A stretch of DNA of 64,000 nucleotides from Cristatella mucedo (taxonomy: Eukaryota > Bryozoa > Phylactolaemata > Cristatellidae). Within the stretch, counting starts at the first letter, position 1; every line of letters starts with the position of its first letter. The notes beneath the pieces were generated by a model that searched no databases, was not told the origin of the DNA, and was given only the letters and a program-made list of their open reading frames with translations. The position numbers were made by a program, and so were the translations under genes. The stretch is taken from assembly GCA_009760855.2 (NCBI GenBank), contig WPIO01000105.1, positions 124,001 through 188,000 of the forward strand, in the 5' to 3' direction. Shown piece after piece: positions 1 through 38,885 of the stretch.

Positions 1-11868
<11,868 letters not shown>

Positions 11869-12560
11869 TGGACCGACCGTTTTTCCACCGTCCCTCTTTC
11901 TACGCAGCTAGTTTTTTGTACGTGCGGTGGTGGCCCGCCCCGCTGCACTTTTTTGTTTTTAGTATTGTTTAAAAACTTCAATGAAGGAGCTCCGCGAACT
12001 TTGTGCAATTATAATATACTCTTTATCCGAGCCTTCGTCGTCGCGATGGCAATGCTGCTCAGTAGTAAGGGGATCGTCGTACTCTTAGTTCTTCTTTGAA
12101 TAGAAGTCAGAGTACTACACGTGTGGCCTAGCTTATTTTTTTGCTGCACCTTCCTCTCACGCTGCAATGATGGTTGCAGCCGGTATCTTCCTTGATTTTT
12201 TTGTGAGAGTCTTCTTGTATTCAAGTAGTCCGATCGATCGATATGCCTAACGTTCAGAACTACCAGCTGAGAATGCCCTGCTTGCTTGCACTTTACATAG
12301 TGGAAGCATATAATTCAACAGGCATCATCTCTTGGGACGGTTTAATTCGCCCGTGAATCTTAAAGTTTTACGGCATGCTTGTATCTCAGTGGTCCCTGCT
12401 GAAGTCGAGTACCCCAAAATTAAAATCTGCCAAATGCTTTGTTAGTATCCGAATGTTACAATTACTGGAACGACGGTCGAGCCCTGTAATAGTAACTGCA
12501 ATCGATCGACGAACTTGAGTCGTCCGCATGTATGAAGTAATAAAAAGTCACAAAACTTAA
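11869..12560 (+). other. Probable 3' UTR of the PHIP/BRWD gene
   Basis: After the stop codon the base composition drops from GC-rich to AT-rich. Poly(A)-signal hexamers on + are ATTAAA at 12419-12424 and AATAAA at 12539-12544; the latter is the more likely. The true cleavage site cannot be read from the sequence. Confidence 0.5.
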
Positions 12561-12569
12561 ACCCCGAAT

Positions 12570-12705
12570 GAATTCGGACGAGGTGCTCTTTCTCAGCGGC
12601 GTCGTCCTCGCAGGTGCCGCTGCCACTTGCTGGCTGGAGAGTCGTTAAGGCTTTTCCGCCGATGTATAAACGATGCTGTTGAATCAGCTAATATTTATTT
12701 ATTGT
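12570..12705 (+). repeat. Degraded SINE-II copy
   Basis: The 3' end resembles other SINE-II copies: GTTAAGGCTTTTCCGCCGAT and GCTGTTGAATCAGCTAATAT. The tRNA-like head is poorly preserved. Confidence 0.4.
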
Positions 12706-12802
12706 GATTTCCTGAGATAGCAGTCACTAGCACCCGGTTGAGCCAGTTCAGGGGAAAGTAAAAACATACTTATAAAATTGTAGGACAATCAATTACTTAT
12801 TT

Positions 12803-13305
12803 AGGGTACCTTCCAAAACAAACAGGTTAGAAATGGGATTGGAAGTTCTCGTGTCATCAGACGCCTTATTTTCTGTAATTATGGGCATGCACAGCAAAAT
12901 CTGTCCTACCAAAATCAGAAATAATGAAAAATAATTATGTGCAAGCAAAGCCGAACCCACGTTTCAAATTTTGCTCTGATAAGTGAAGCATTGGCCAAGT
13001 TATGGAATTTACAAGGTATAATTAATAGCTTCGCTGAAAATGAAGAATGCTTAAAGTCACAAGCATGGACCGAAACAAGCTTGATGCATGTATCTCGGAC
13101 TATCCAGCTTCAAATAGTTGGGATACAAGTCGCATATGATGCAGAGATCGGTAAATTTGTTAGTTGTAGATTTATTGCTCCCGGCTTACAGCCGACTTAT
13201 ATACGGCTTGCACATTTTTTTCTTTTATGTGGGAGCCCTCTGAACTCTGAACCCTCTGAACTTCCGATCGCATTTCTAACATGCGTGTCTTTTGTAAGGT
13301 ACCCT
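12803..13305 (+). mobile_element. Foldback/MITE-like element, family D
   Basis: The ends are inverted repeats of about 50 bp: AGGGTACCTT..AAAA....C...GTTAGAAATG.GAT.GGAAGTTC at the left and its complement ending AAGGTACCCT at the right. An ORF (12937-13407) runs through and past the right terminus. Its central part (VGIQVAYDAEIGK) recurs in the related copy at 9.06-9.5 kb, so the similarity belongs to the element and not to a host gene. Confidence 0.6.
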
Positions 13306-13978
13306 AAGAAGACGGTCAATTGTCAAAACAATTTTAAAAATATTTTCTTTACAAATATTTTCTTGACTTTCCAATTAAAATGCAGCTTTTCAAGCGAGTC
13401 ATTTTAAGCTTTTTTTTTAATGCTTGGCTCAGGCTAAGGGAAAATATAAGGAAGATTTTGGCTGAAGAATGGAGCTGCACAGCAGCAAGCCATCCTCAGT
13501 ACCCAACTTCTTCCGGCATATCAATTCCATCAGGTCACTATGCTCACAGGATGACAGCAGACGCACAGCAATATCCCTCATATTCATATAGCGGCATAAG
13601 AACCTTAGCTGCTATCACCAGCTCTCTATGTGCTTAGGGAATTGCTTGCAGCAGGATTAAAAAATACGACCTGGACCGGAAGAGGCAGCGACACAGCTCG
13701 AAGAAACGCTTTTTTAAATAGCCCTTAGGAAAATCGTGACATTTTAAACTAATGATCAAATCTAAAGTCGAGCAGTTTAGCATCATCGACATACATCTCT
13801 AGAGCAACAAATTAATCCGTCCTACATCTTATCTTTATCTTGAGACGAAGTCGCATTAGATCATTTGCGAACCAGTTCAACTGGAGGCTTAGAAAACTGT
13901 ATTGACCGCCACCACAATAACCTTATAAGATAATTGATTTTTCATACTAACCTTGCAGTCAGACGAATTTAGCACAAC
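13306..13978. other. Intergenic, nothing recognised
   Basis: AT-rich, with no coding-like or repeat signal that I can support. Confidence 0.35.
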
Positions 13979-14115
13979 GCCGAGCTGGCTTGGCCCAGTG
14001 GTTAAGGTGCTCGCCTCGACCAAGGTCTGGCCGAGGTCGTGGGCTCGAGCCCTGAGGCATATGTGAAGCGCCTGAATAAAGATTCTCTCAGGGCGCAATA
14101 CAAATGAATTATGTT
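13979..14115 (+). repeat. SINE-I (tRNA-derived), near full length
   Basis: Head GCCGAGCTGGCTTGGCCCAG, A-box-like TGGCCCAGTGG, B-box-like GGGCTCGAGCCC. The tail has GAAGCGCCTGAA...TCTCTCAGGGCGC and ends AAATGAATTATG. Confidence 0.8.
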
Positions 14116-15499
14116 TTTTTTAAATATAATCGTCAGCTTCTAAGCCACCTGAAGCACCCATCCTACTGAGGTCCAGCCAAGTGCAGAATACTCATAACCC
14201 TATACCTCATGAGGACTAGTGGTGATGAGCTGGAGTCCCAACCAGCTCACCATGCAGCACATCTCACGAAGAATTGGAGTGGAGAGGCGAACCAAGTACT
14301 AGGTAGGTAACAGCACGGGAGCACGACGATCATAACTAATGCTAAGCAAATGCAATGTTGGAATCGTGGGAACTAGCCCTAAATTCCTAAGCCAAAGATC
14401 CGCAGAACTATGGAACTACTAAAAAAGCAGCCTCTAAGCAAATTAAAGAAACTGCAAATGCTATGCTGAATGAGGGCTTGTTCACTCATCCTGGCAATCA
14501 AGCTTTACCAAAACTTTCTGAAACCAAAATAGATCAGCACCCCCTACGCTTTACCGTAGCCTTTCTGGCAGGCGTTTAGAAGCAGTTCGATACGCATAAC
14601 AAAGCAAATGGTTGTCGAAGCCTTAAAAAAAACTCACAAACGTAAAGATGAAGGAATCGCAAATGTACGTGTACACTTAGTATGAAGGAACACGACTCTT
14701 GCAGTCTTCGAGCACTGGGCGGAGACCTTGAGAGGGCTCTCTCAGACTGCCTACGCAGCCGCAAGCTCACGACCGATGGAAGGGCAGACGATGACTCGGC
14801 AGTCCTGCCCAAATCCATGCATTGGCGGCACCTGTAGGGACACCAATCTACGACAAACTGCCGCCAGCTGTCGGGCGGGTTCGGAACGAACAATGGCCCG
14901 ACAGTGCGAAAAAAATACACGTGCATGGAATATACAGGCTGCCGAAGGAGTACAACGGGGGAGGGGAGGGCTAGATCCCTCGACGCCGGCAGCCGTCTAT
15001 TGTGTGTAGACTGGGCTTGGCCAGCATAGCTTTAAATAAAGGTTTTGGTGTTGGAGCCAGCAGACTTGTTGCTCGGTCGCGCTACCCAGCCTGACTACAG
15101 GTCGTGCTGAGGGCTGCCACACTTAGTCCTCATTAAACGGTGCAGCGATTTCCGAAGGGAATAACGGTTGAAAAATTCAGATATATAATTCAAGCACAGG
15201 AAAAACAGACTGCCAACTGCTGTGTGCCTTGGCCTTTCGCCCTATCTTTATTACTGTCAAGGATGTGTAGGTCCTCAATGCAGGACTCAAGTTTTCGACC
15301 CACTGGCAAATAATCCACGGGTCACTGACAGCCCTGTCTATGATTCACTGCTGGCCAATGATTAATGCCGTCGATAGATAGCAACTGCAGGTCCAATACT
15401 AGTCTTCTATCAATGTAACATCGCTCCTGCTGAAGTCTGCAGTCACACCAACTTTATTGGAAGACCACTAGGAAGCTTCAAGGATGGACTGTCCCGTCG
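14116..15499. other. Intergenic, nothing recognised
   Basis: Several ORFs of 60-116 codons on both strands have no recognisable motif and no convincing splice context. Confidence 0.35.
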
Positions 15500-15890
15500 A
15501 GACGATGAAGTCGCTCAGTAACATCACTAGCTAGGCAGAACACATCTTGGTGTAAATACCACCCGCGAGGCAGCTGGTAACGGTTTTCGATGAAACGACA
15601 GCCAGATACCTCGTTCGACACGACGATAGAGGCATAAGACCCCTCAAAAGTGATTTATAAACCATGCGATGCCAACACATCCTGCAGTGCAATAAACAAG
15701 CCAAACCGTGTTTACCAGACGACTGTGTTTTTTGCTGTAAAACTGTTTGCCACGTACTCCACCCCACAGAAATGGGAAGGCACCGGTTCGAAAATAAACG
15801 TTAGATGCACCGCATTACGGCTTGACGTGTCGGAAACCTGTCCAGTCGAATGGGCCACGGGCATGGACGAGCCCGTGATGAAGTCATGAG
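15500..15890 (-). pseudogene. Possible decayed LTR-retrotransposon gag/protease segment
   Basis: One - frame runs from about 15890 to 15480 with two internal TAA codons. Its first part resembles a worn zinc-knuckle region (HFCGVEYVANSFTAKN) and its second a worn aspartic-protease entry (VVSNEVSGCRF). Most expected Cys/Asp residues are absent, so this is a weak call. Confidence 0.25.
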
Positions 15891-17000
15891 CGAGCTACTA
15901 GCACGGTGCACAAGAGAACTGGCTGAAAATAAGACCTATTCAGTCCGTGAGCATCGGGCACATAGAGAAAGCATGTGGGCCACTCGACGTCTTCGTCTTG
16001 CTTGCCGACCAGGTATGATTGCCGTCACGTCAGAGGGATGTTTTCGACATGGCACTACGATCGTATAGATTGTACTGAGTCGGTACCAAGCCCCCTGAAA
16101 AGAAACAAAAGACAAGTGTGGGTGCACAGTCCAAAAGGGAATCAAAAAGGTAGTCGGCAGCGACCAAGATAGGCGCAAGCCGGCACGAATAAATAAAGCT
16201 AGGCCAGCACATAAAACAGTCTCGAAAGGCACGAGTGATGCAAGCACGGTGACAGCTTGCTTGGCAACAGCAGCTACAGCATTGTCGGTCAATCTAAACA
16301 ATCAGCACATCTGAACAACTATGTGTCAATGACCAATCTCGGTTGGCTGCTCGGCAGTGTTGCATTTTCCTGAGTCATCCTAACCCACGACCCGGTTACT
16401 GCTGGGCTAAATAGGTGGTTCATCCGGCCACATTCAGCCGTCTTCACCGTAATAACTCGGGACCCCAAGGAACTAACAGAACCCGTTTTCAGCTAATGAC
16501 TGTAGCAGGCTCTACTCAAGAACGATATTTTACAACATGATTAAAGGTTCTTTCACACAATAGCATAAGATTGGAATACTATGGGACTATAAAGCAGACA
16601 GCTAAGGCTTTGAAAGAAACGTTCGAGTTTAGAGTGAACGCGAGGTTCACTTTGCTCGATGACGATAGCCATATGAAAAGTACGCACGGCATGTCTAGTT
16701 TTGACCCATAAGTTTTCATGGGCTGCATGCGGTAACAAATCCTGCATCAATCAATTTCTCCCACTCACTGCAGAGTAGCATATGGTGTAGCCAAGTTTCC
16801 TTGGCAAGATTGATACCCAAGACTAGAAACCACTTCCTACCTATAAACCAGAGAACATCTCGTGGTACAGGCATTTAAATTCGGAGCAACAATCAGATAT
16901 GAGTAGACTGTTTCTCTTGGTTGGCAATGCGAATCAAGAGTCCTGAAGCATGCACTAGTTAAATCAAACAACATATCATTACTTGTACGTTCATATGTCC
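15891..17000. other. Intergenic, probable transposon debris
   Basis: Short ORFs on both strands with no certain family. Repeat remnants are suspected but cannot be assigned. Confidence 0.3.
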
Positions 17001-17004
17001 AGTA

Positions 17005-17215
17005 ATGGTGTTAACAAGTACCTTGTATCACATCATATTTTACATGTTGACACCGTGCATGTCACCTCTAACCAAGTTATTGCCTTTTGACACTGTGCAC
17101 GTTATTACGAACCATTTGACCATGCTTCATTCACAGTATGTGTCAAGTACCCAGAGAAAGATAAGGTTCTCTGGGGCACTATACAAATGTATTATTATCA
17201 TTACCAAAGACTAAA
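17005..17215 (+). repeat. LINE-B 3' tail fragment
   Basis: GTTGACACCGTGCATGTCAC, GTGTCAAGTACCCAGAGAAA and AAGGTTCTCTGGGGCACTAT, ending ATTATTATCATT: a diverged LINE-B 3' end with the tail hairpin. Confidence 0.6.
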
Positions 17216-17968
17216 AAAATTTGAGAAGACCTCCAAGAACAATGTCTCGGGGAAATGGAGCACCGCAAAATATAAAAACTAGCGCAAGTCACCGAAGGTG
17301 ACAAAATATAAAATATAAATTTGAAAAATATAAATATACAATACAATATAAAATATACAAAAATATAAAAAAAAATATAAAAACTAGCGCAAGCCCAAGG
17401 CACCGAAAGAGAATCCGCACGACACTTCAAATTCTCATTAAGTGTCTGCTGATAGTGTGGCAGTGTAGAAATGTGGCTCACGGTTGCAGCTCACGGTTCA
17501 CTATCCATACTTTCCAGAAAATTCTACCATCCCACCACGATCTGCGTGCGTAACTAAAACTCGGCCGAGTTTCGGGGCCTCGAAAATACATCGTTTTCGG
17601 TTGCTCTGTGAAACTGCACTCAGTGGAAGCGCTATGCAAACTAAAGAGGGCAGCAAATGCGATTATACAAGCATGGCTCGACTTCCTCAAACGGAATCCT
17701 GCACCAATGCCTGCCGAAGCCACGATGCTAACAGGCAACAAGTGCTGACTAGTGCTAAGTGTCTTAAAATGTGTCCACGAAGGCAAATTTCATACCGACC
17801 TCACTTTCTTATTAAGGACACTACTGCTTCCTTATGTCGATGGTTTGCCAGTGAAAGGTCGAGCATCGTTGGTCTTTCCGTTGGGAGAAATATCGAGAGA
17901 CTTAGTAAGAACATTAGCATAAACGGCAGTGACAATAAAACCTACTTCTTGAACGAAGTGCTGCTGGT
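17216..17968. other. Region downstream of TRMT10C, AT-rich part plus unassigned sequence
   Basis: 17265-17400 is an AT-rich stretch in which AAAATATAAAAACTAGCGCA occurs twice (about 17267 and 17370). The rest includes the likely TRMT10C 3' UTR on -. No exact AATAAA on - was seen close to the stop; TTAATAAG is the nearest variant noted. Confidence 0.35.
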
Positions 17969-33888
<15,920 letters not shown>

Positions 33889-34790
33889 CGTGTCAAACTG
33901 TGCTTCGTACAGAGACGAGTAGGTCGCATCTGGCTAGAGCACCTGTCCAGCCGCTGCACCGCCTCGCTCGTACCCACACCGGCAGGATGCGGCTGGAATT
34001 CTTAACAACTACGGCGCCGACCATGCTGGGTCAAGGACGTTTGTTAACGGCATGCGGCTCTGTAAAGAGATTACCAAGCAGCCATCGTCTTCATGTAAGT
34101 GGGTTTACGATTTCGTTATCTGCACCTAAATTATTAGAGAATAAAAACATCGTGACCATCATCATCTTCAGCTAAAGTAAAAGAGTTTTAGAAAGTCTGG
34201 CAAGCTTTTTCCTGCTGAGGTCAACCCGCGGACGTTGGCAAAGCGATCCATAGATAGATGTGATGCTATAGCCGCCCTATTAAATACGTAAGCTCTTTTC
34301 ACACCAAGCTGTGAAAAGAGCGGCCACCATCGAACCGCCACGTCCCAGCCGTCCGTGCCCCCGGCGTTACTACCCTGCCGGTGCTTGGATAAGCGAGATA
34401 TGATTACCGTGATAATGAATGGTATTTACAAGTGGGGTAAATATGACTACACGTGCACGTAAAGGTTCATCAATTATTAAGCTTTTCTTAGTTCCTCGAT
34501 TTCTGGGTATACTAAGACTTGACTAGAAAACCGACGGCGTTGTTACAAGCGCTCGCTGTGCGACTTCTGCGTCCGGTCAGTATTGGGACTCGCACGCCGC
34601 TCTCGTAACCGCGCTAGTCAGCTGACGCGCGACGACTACCGGCGAAGCCCCGAGTCTGAGAATCGCGGCTAGAGACTTGCAAGTGCTGCGCCTATGTAAC
34701 GGGGTGGCAGAGAGAGCAAGAGCTTACTGAGTTCGGAGGAGCGAACTAGCCTGTTCTAACTACATAGTATAAGCAGAGAGGGGTAGAACC
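33889..34790. other. Region upstream of TRMT10C exon 1
   Basis: Expected to contain the TRMT10C promoter and any noncoding 5' exon. No TATA box is convincing. CpG content is moderate around 34540-34700. It contains a perfect hairpin at 34292-34321. Confidence 0.35.
34292..34321. other. Perfect 12-bp inverted repeat (hairpin)
   Basis: GCTCTTTTCACA, 6-nt loop CCAAGC, TGTGAAAAGAGC. Confidence 0.95.
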
Positions 34791-34872
34791 TAATAGTAAG
34801 AATGATAGTAATACATTTGGTATAGCGCCCTCAGATAACTCAATCTCTTTCTAGGCACTTTACATTTGCTCA
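34790..34872 (-). repeat. LINE-B 3' tail fragment
   Basis: TATAGCGCCCTCAGATAACT and CAATCTCTTTCTAGGCACTT, the complement of the tail hairpin. Confidence 0.75.
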
Positions 34873-35029
34873 ACCTAGAGCAAACGCTGTCAGTGCGACC
34901 GCAAGGGAACGCCTGCGGCTGACTACATTAAGGAATTATTAGTGATAGCCGGCATAGTCTGCAGCCTTTGCGGCTAAACCCGAACCCTGGAGAGGACTGG
35001 ATGCCGACCCACTGTCAAGGGGGTGGAAT

Positions 35030-35220
35030 GCAGTGAGCCGTAATGGCTCACTAGGTAAGGCGGTTGCTTTTCACGACCTCGGCCCCGAGGTCGTGGGTTC
35101 GAATCATGTGGTGTACGATCCTATATCGCCACTGCAAGCGGTGGTGACAGCCGTCAAGGCTCTTCTGTCGCTATACCAAAAAGAGGCTGTTAAATCAGCT
35201 AGTATTTTTTTGGATGTGCG
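35030..35220 (+). repeat. SINE-II (tRNA-derived), near full length
   Basis: A-box TGGCTCACTAGG and a consensus-like B-box GGGTTCGAATCA lie about 50 nt apart, with a GC-rich long-variable-arm-like segment (CGACCTCGGCCCCGAGGTCG). The body has CGCCACTGCAAGCGGTGGTG and the tail GAGGCTGTTAAATCAGCTAG. The tRNA-like head lacks a proper acceptor stem, so it is a SINE and not a tRNA gene. Confidence 0.8.
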
Positions 35221-35246
35221 TCTGATGCGGGAGAGGAGAGAGATTA

Positions 35247-35249
<3 letters not shown>

Positions 35250-35298
<49 letters not shown>

Positions 35299-35312
35299 TA
35301 GTAGTAGTAGTT
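35250..35312 (+). repeat. (GA)n(GTA)n microsatellite
   Basis: About 20 GA units followed by GTA repeats, directly after the SINE-II tail. Confidence 0.95.
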
Positions 35313-35685
35313 TGCGACGCGGCACAGAGAGGTAAAGTTAAGTCAGACAGAGATAAACCAGAACCTACGGCAATAAAAACAGCTATGTGTAACATAAGCT
35401 GTGCTGTTGTGTTTTGGTGGCTAACCAGCAGTTGGCCCTGAACTGTCTGCTCAGTAGCCCGGAGTCGCCAGTGAGGTGTCGCGAGTAGGCAGACCGTAGC
35501 TCGTCCCTAGAGAGTGAGCTGGCAGAGTTGAGAGTGGCGTAGTTTATTGGCTTACTAGTTTTGGTTAGTAGTGCGAGAGCTTCACTTATCGATTTTAACG
35601 CGACCCGCACAATAAACTGGCCATAGGCTCACTGTTGGCGGCCATGTTATTGCATGCAAACGAGCACGGAAGCTGTGGCGGCCGG
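35313..35685. other. Unassigned sequence
   Basis: No supported feature. Confidence 0.3.
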
Positions 35686-35687
35686 TG

Positions 35688-35845
35688 TCCTAGCTGATTA
35701 AACAGCCTATATTTTGTATAGCGACAGAAGAGCCTTTACGGCTATCACCATCGCTTGCAGTGGCGATAAAGGATCGCCCACCACAAGAATCGAACCCAGA
35801 GGTCGTGAAAGCAACCACCTTACCTAGTGTGCCATCACCGTAGAC
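35688..35845 (-). repeat. SINE-II copy
   Basis: On -: B-box-like GGGTTCGATTCTTGTGGTGG, CGCCACTGCAAGCGATGGTG, tail GGCTGTTTAATCAGCTAGGA. It faces the copy at 35030, forming a long-range inverted pair. Confidence 0.8.
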
Positions 35846-37054
35846 CGCCTAGAGACCGCAATCGATAGGAGTAGCCGATAGCACCCTGCCTACTGGAGGG
35901 GCTGGGATCGAGTGCTCCCATTACACCAATGTAAGATGGTATGCCGACTGTAGCGGAAAGCGACAGCAACGACGATCGGCCATAATAAGTCCACTTCCGC
36001 AGCATATGAAAAGTCTATGTGACAGCGACGTACGACGAAGGTTGACGCGCGTCCACTGACGGCCAACTGTCGTAAGCCAACTGCTCCGTAGCCTAGGGCT
36101 CAAGTGCCAAAGCCAACTCCTGGAGCGCCATTAAGAACAACTAGCTATTGCCTATTACATGGCCTCGACTCTGTACTGCTTTGGCCTTTGATTATTGTAA
36201 CGTTGGCTCCTAGCCGTGATAGTTCAAGAACTGCAAAAAATGAATGCGGTCGCAATGTGGCTGATTTAGCGCGACGCCGCAGTTTTGACGCGAGAGCCGC
36301 CCAGTGACGCTTACCCTCCCAAACGTTGTTCTGTCGCGAATTCATACACGCCTCGGCGTCGGAACTAGTTCACGATCTGAGCTGCAGTTTTTCGTGCGCA
36401 GCACTCGGTCCGCCGTTTCCACGGTCTGTCGCCCGTCAGTGCGTTTGACAAGCATTCGTTGTGAGGGCAGCTTGGCAGCGCTTGAGTCTTACAGCTTACA
36501 GTTTCGCTTGTACTGCTACCTGAAACCTGTTTGCTGAAGTAAAGTTTCATACTTTCGAGCAGCGGCGTACCGAAGGGGGCAGCGGGGCGGGGCATATGTC
36601 CCCGGGCGTTGGATCGGTGGGGCGCCAAAATGGGTGCCTAGTACTGGGGAGGGAGGGGGTTCGCGCAACAGGGCGTAGCTCGTCCTCGGGCGCACAGTAT
36701 CCTAGGAACGCCACTACTTGTGAGAGCACTCGTGGGGTTTGGCCTGCGTACGCTCTCTAACACACCTCCTGTCGCAATTGTTGTACTGGTTGCATTCGGT
36801 AGCAGGGAGCGAGGAAGCAGACTTACAGACTGCGACGACTGACGAATGACGAAACGGGAATCCAGAATGAGACCGGGTCTGCCTGCGATGCCACACACAC
36901 GACCGTAACGAAGCTCAATAGAACGCAAGGGTCGGATGACCGTTTGTATCGATCGAAGGACACAATAAGACCCTCCCGCCCCCCCAAAAAAAGAAAGACT
37001 AGCTTACTCGCAGCAGAAGAAAAAAAATGATTGACATTGACCATTTTCGTTACT
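35846..37054. other. Unassigned sequence between SINE-II and the tandem array
   Basis: CpG content is moderate around 36230-36540. ORFs up to 96 codons occur on both strands without recognised motifs. Confidence 0.3.
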
Positions 37055-38365
37055 TAAATAGCCAAACAGCAATGCAGCGGCCATTTCCACAATAGGTGCT
37101 TTCAGCTGTGGTTTTGATTCAACGCATTAGGAAAAAGTGTTTCGGGTTTAGCCACCTAATTTCACGACATTGAGCTGGCGTGTTCTAATGCTACGGCCTC
37201 CAGTGATGCGGGCCATCGGAGGCCACAGCAATATACCGCATTAGCGCAATAGCATTCAATTCGGCGGGTAAACCCGGAACGCAGTGTTCCATAAAAGCTA
37301 ATCAAAACCGCAATTTCACGACGCCTATTGATAGAATAGTAGCTGCATCGCAGTTCAAAAATAAAGTGCGGGCCGGGCCATTGGTGGCCATTCCGTGAGA
37401 ATGGGCTTTGGCTATAGCATACAATTTGGTTGCTAAACTCACTGTTCGCTATAACATGAAATCAAAGCCGCAGGTGCTTGACGCTTGCTGGAGGAATGGC
37501 AGCTGTATCGCAATTCGATTATGTAAGAAGGCTGACTGGTCCGAGCCATTGGAAGCCATAGCATGACAACGACCGTGCGCTATGCCAATAAATATGATTG
37601 ATTAATCCAGAGTGCTGCTTTCTACATTGCGGAATCAAAACCGAAGTTCCATGAAGCCTGTTATGAAAATGGCTGCTGTATCGCAGTTCGAAATCACACA
37701 GAGGCCCTGGCCATTGGTGGCCATTTTGTTAGAACGCAGATGCGAAATTGCACGAAATTTTGATGGTGAACCCATACCACCGTTTTCTGTACTGTGAAAT
37801 CAAAACACCAATTTCGTGATGCCTATTGTGAAAATGTCAGTTGTATTGCAGCTGGAATATGTAGGGAGGCTGGCTTGCCCGAGCCAAGGGGGCAATATCA
37901 CGACAACGCGGAAGCAAAATTGCATGAAATTCTGTTGGTTAATCTGGAAAACGTTTTTTAATAATTTGAAATAAAAACCACAGTTGTGCATAGTGTTTTG
38001 TGGAAATGACAGCTTTATTGCCGTTCGAATGTTTTGGGCGGCCATTTGGGCCGGGCCATCGGAGATCATAACATGAGAACGCGCAAGGGCAATCCCGTAA
38101 AATTTAGTTGGGTAAAATTGGCGAAGCGTTCTCTACAATTCGAAATCAAAATCGCTGTCGCGCGAGCGCTTTTTTGGAAATGGCAGCTTTATCGCCGTTT
38201 GAATGCGTAAGTAGGCTAGCAGACTAAGTCATTTGAGGTGATAGCACGAGAACGCGTAAGCGAAATTGCATGAAATTTATCAGATAAACCCATAGCAACA
38301 TTTTGTATAATTTGGATTCAAAACCGCAGTGCTCTGATTTTTATTGTAGAAATTGCAGCCGGGGA
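37055..38365 (+). repeat. Diverged tandem array, period about 165-175 bp
   Basis: About eight units. Each carries AAATCAAAACCGC-like (starts near 37116, 37301, 37461, 37633, 37799, 37971, 38145, 38316), then TTCACGA.GCCTATTG.GAAATGGCAGCT.TATCGC.GTTCGAAT, GGCCATTGG.GGCCAT, CATGAGAACGCG.AAG.GAAATTGCATGAAATTT and TAAACCC. Intervals between markers are 185, 160, 172, 166, 172, 174 and 171 bp. Confidence 0.85.
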
Positions 38366-38885
38366 CATGAATGTTTGCGCTCACGTCATTTACAACTTAC
38401 CTCGGAACAGTCCTCATGGAGAATAACTTCAAGGAATAGCATACAACCTGAGCACCTAATTAAAATAAGCTAACATCGTTAAGCTGTAGTAACTCTGCCT
38501 ACATATCAATACAATTTCAAAATATATTTAATATCTGGCATAAATTATAATGTGATGTGCTTTCGACTATGTATTTATTTTCTCAAATAACCAGCATTCC
38601 TCAAACAATATTTGCTCGCTCGCATTTGTTGGCACGCTTTTGTCCTGAGTGCTTGTGTCGTTTCGTGCTTGTGTCATTTTCATTTCGCTCTTCGGTTGGA
38701 GCTTGGCGTTGGGAAGGCTCAACCTTTACTTCGCCATGTCGATCACGTCATAGCAGTTGGCATACCCTTTTTGAAGCAAGCAGTTGGCTCAAGGGGCTGC
38801 AGCTCTGCAGAGCCTGTTAGAGGGTACCAAAAACTACTTCCTTACAAGATTCTATTCTAATGCCACATTAAATATTGAGTGAGTA
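38366..38885. other. Unassigned sequence
   Basis: The ORFs at 38557-38860 show no recognised motif. Confidence 0.3.

Noticed and set aside
15850-16068. + exon with donor CAG|GTATGA (Arg-rich peptide)
   Set aside because: Antisense to the possible LTR-element remnant, with no partner exon or recognised motif.
17265-17400. Origin or matrix-attachment-like AT-rich element
   Set aside because: Only AT-richness and one repeated 20-mer; no specific signal.
35030-35108. tRNA gene
   Set aside because: A and B boxes are good, but there is no acceptor stem and the same head-plus-tail unit recurs at several places, so it is a SINE.
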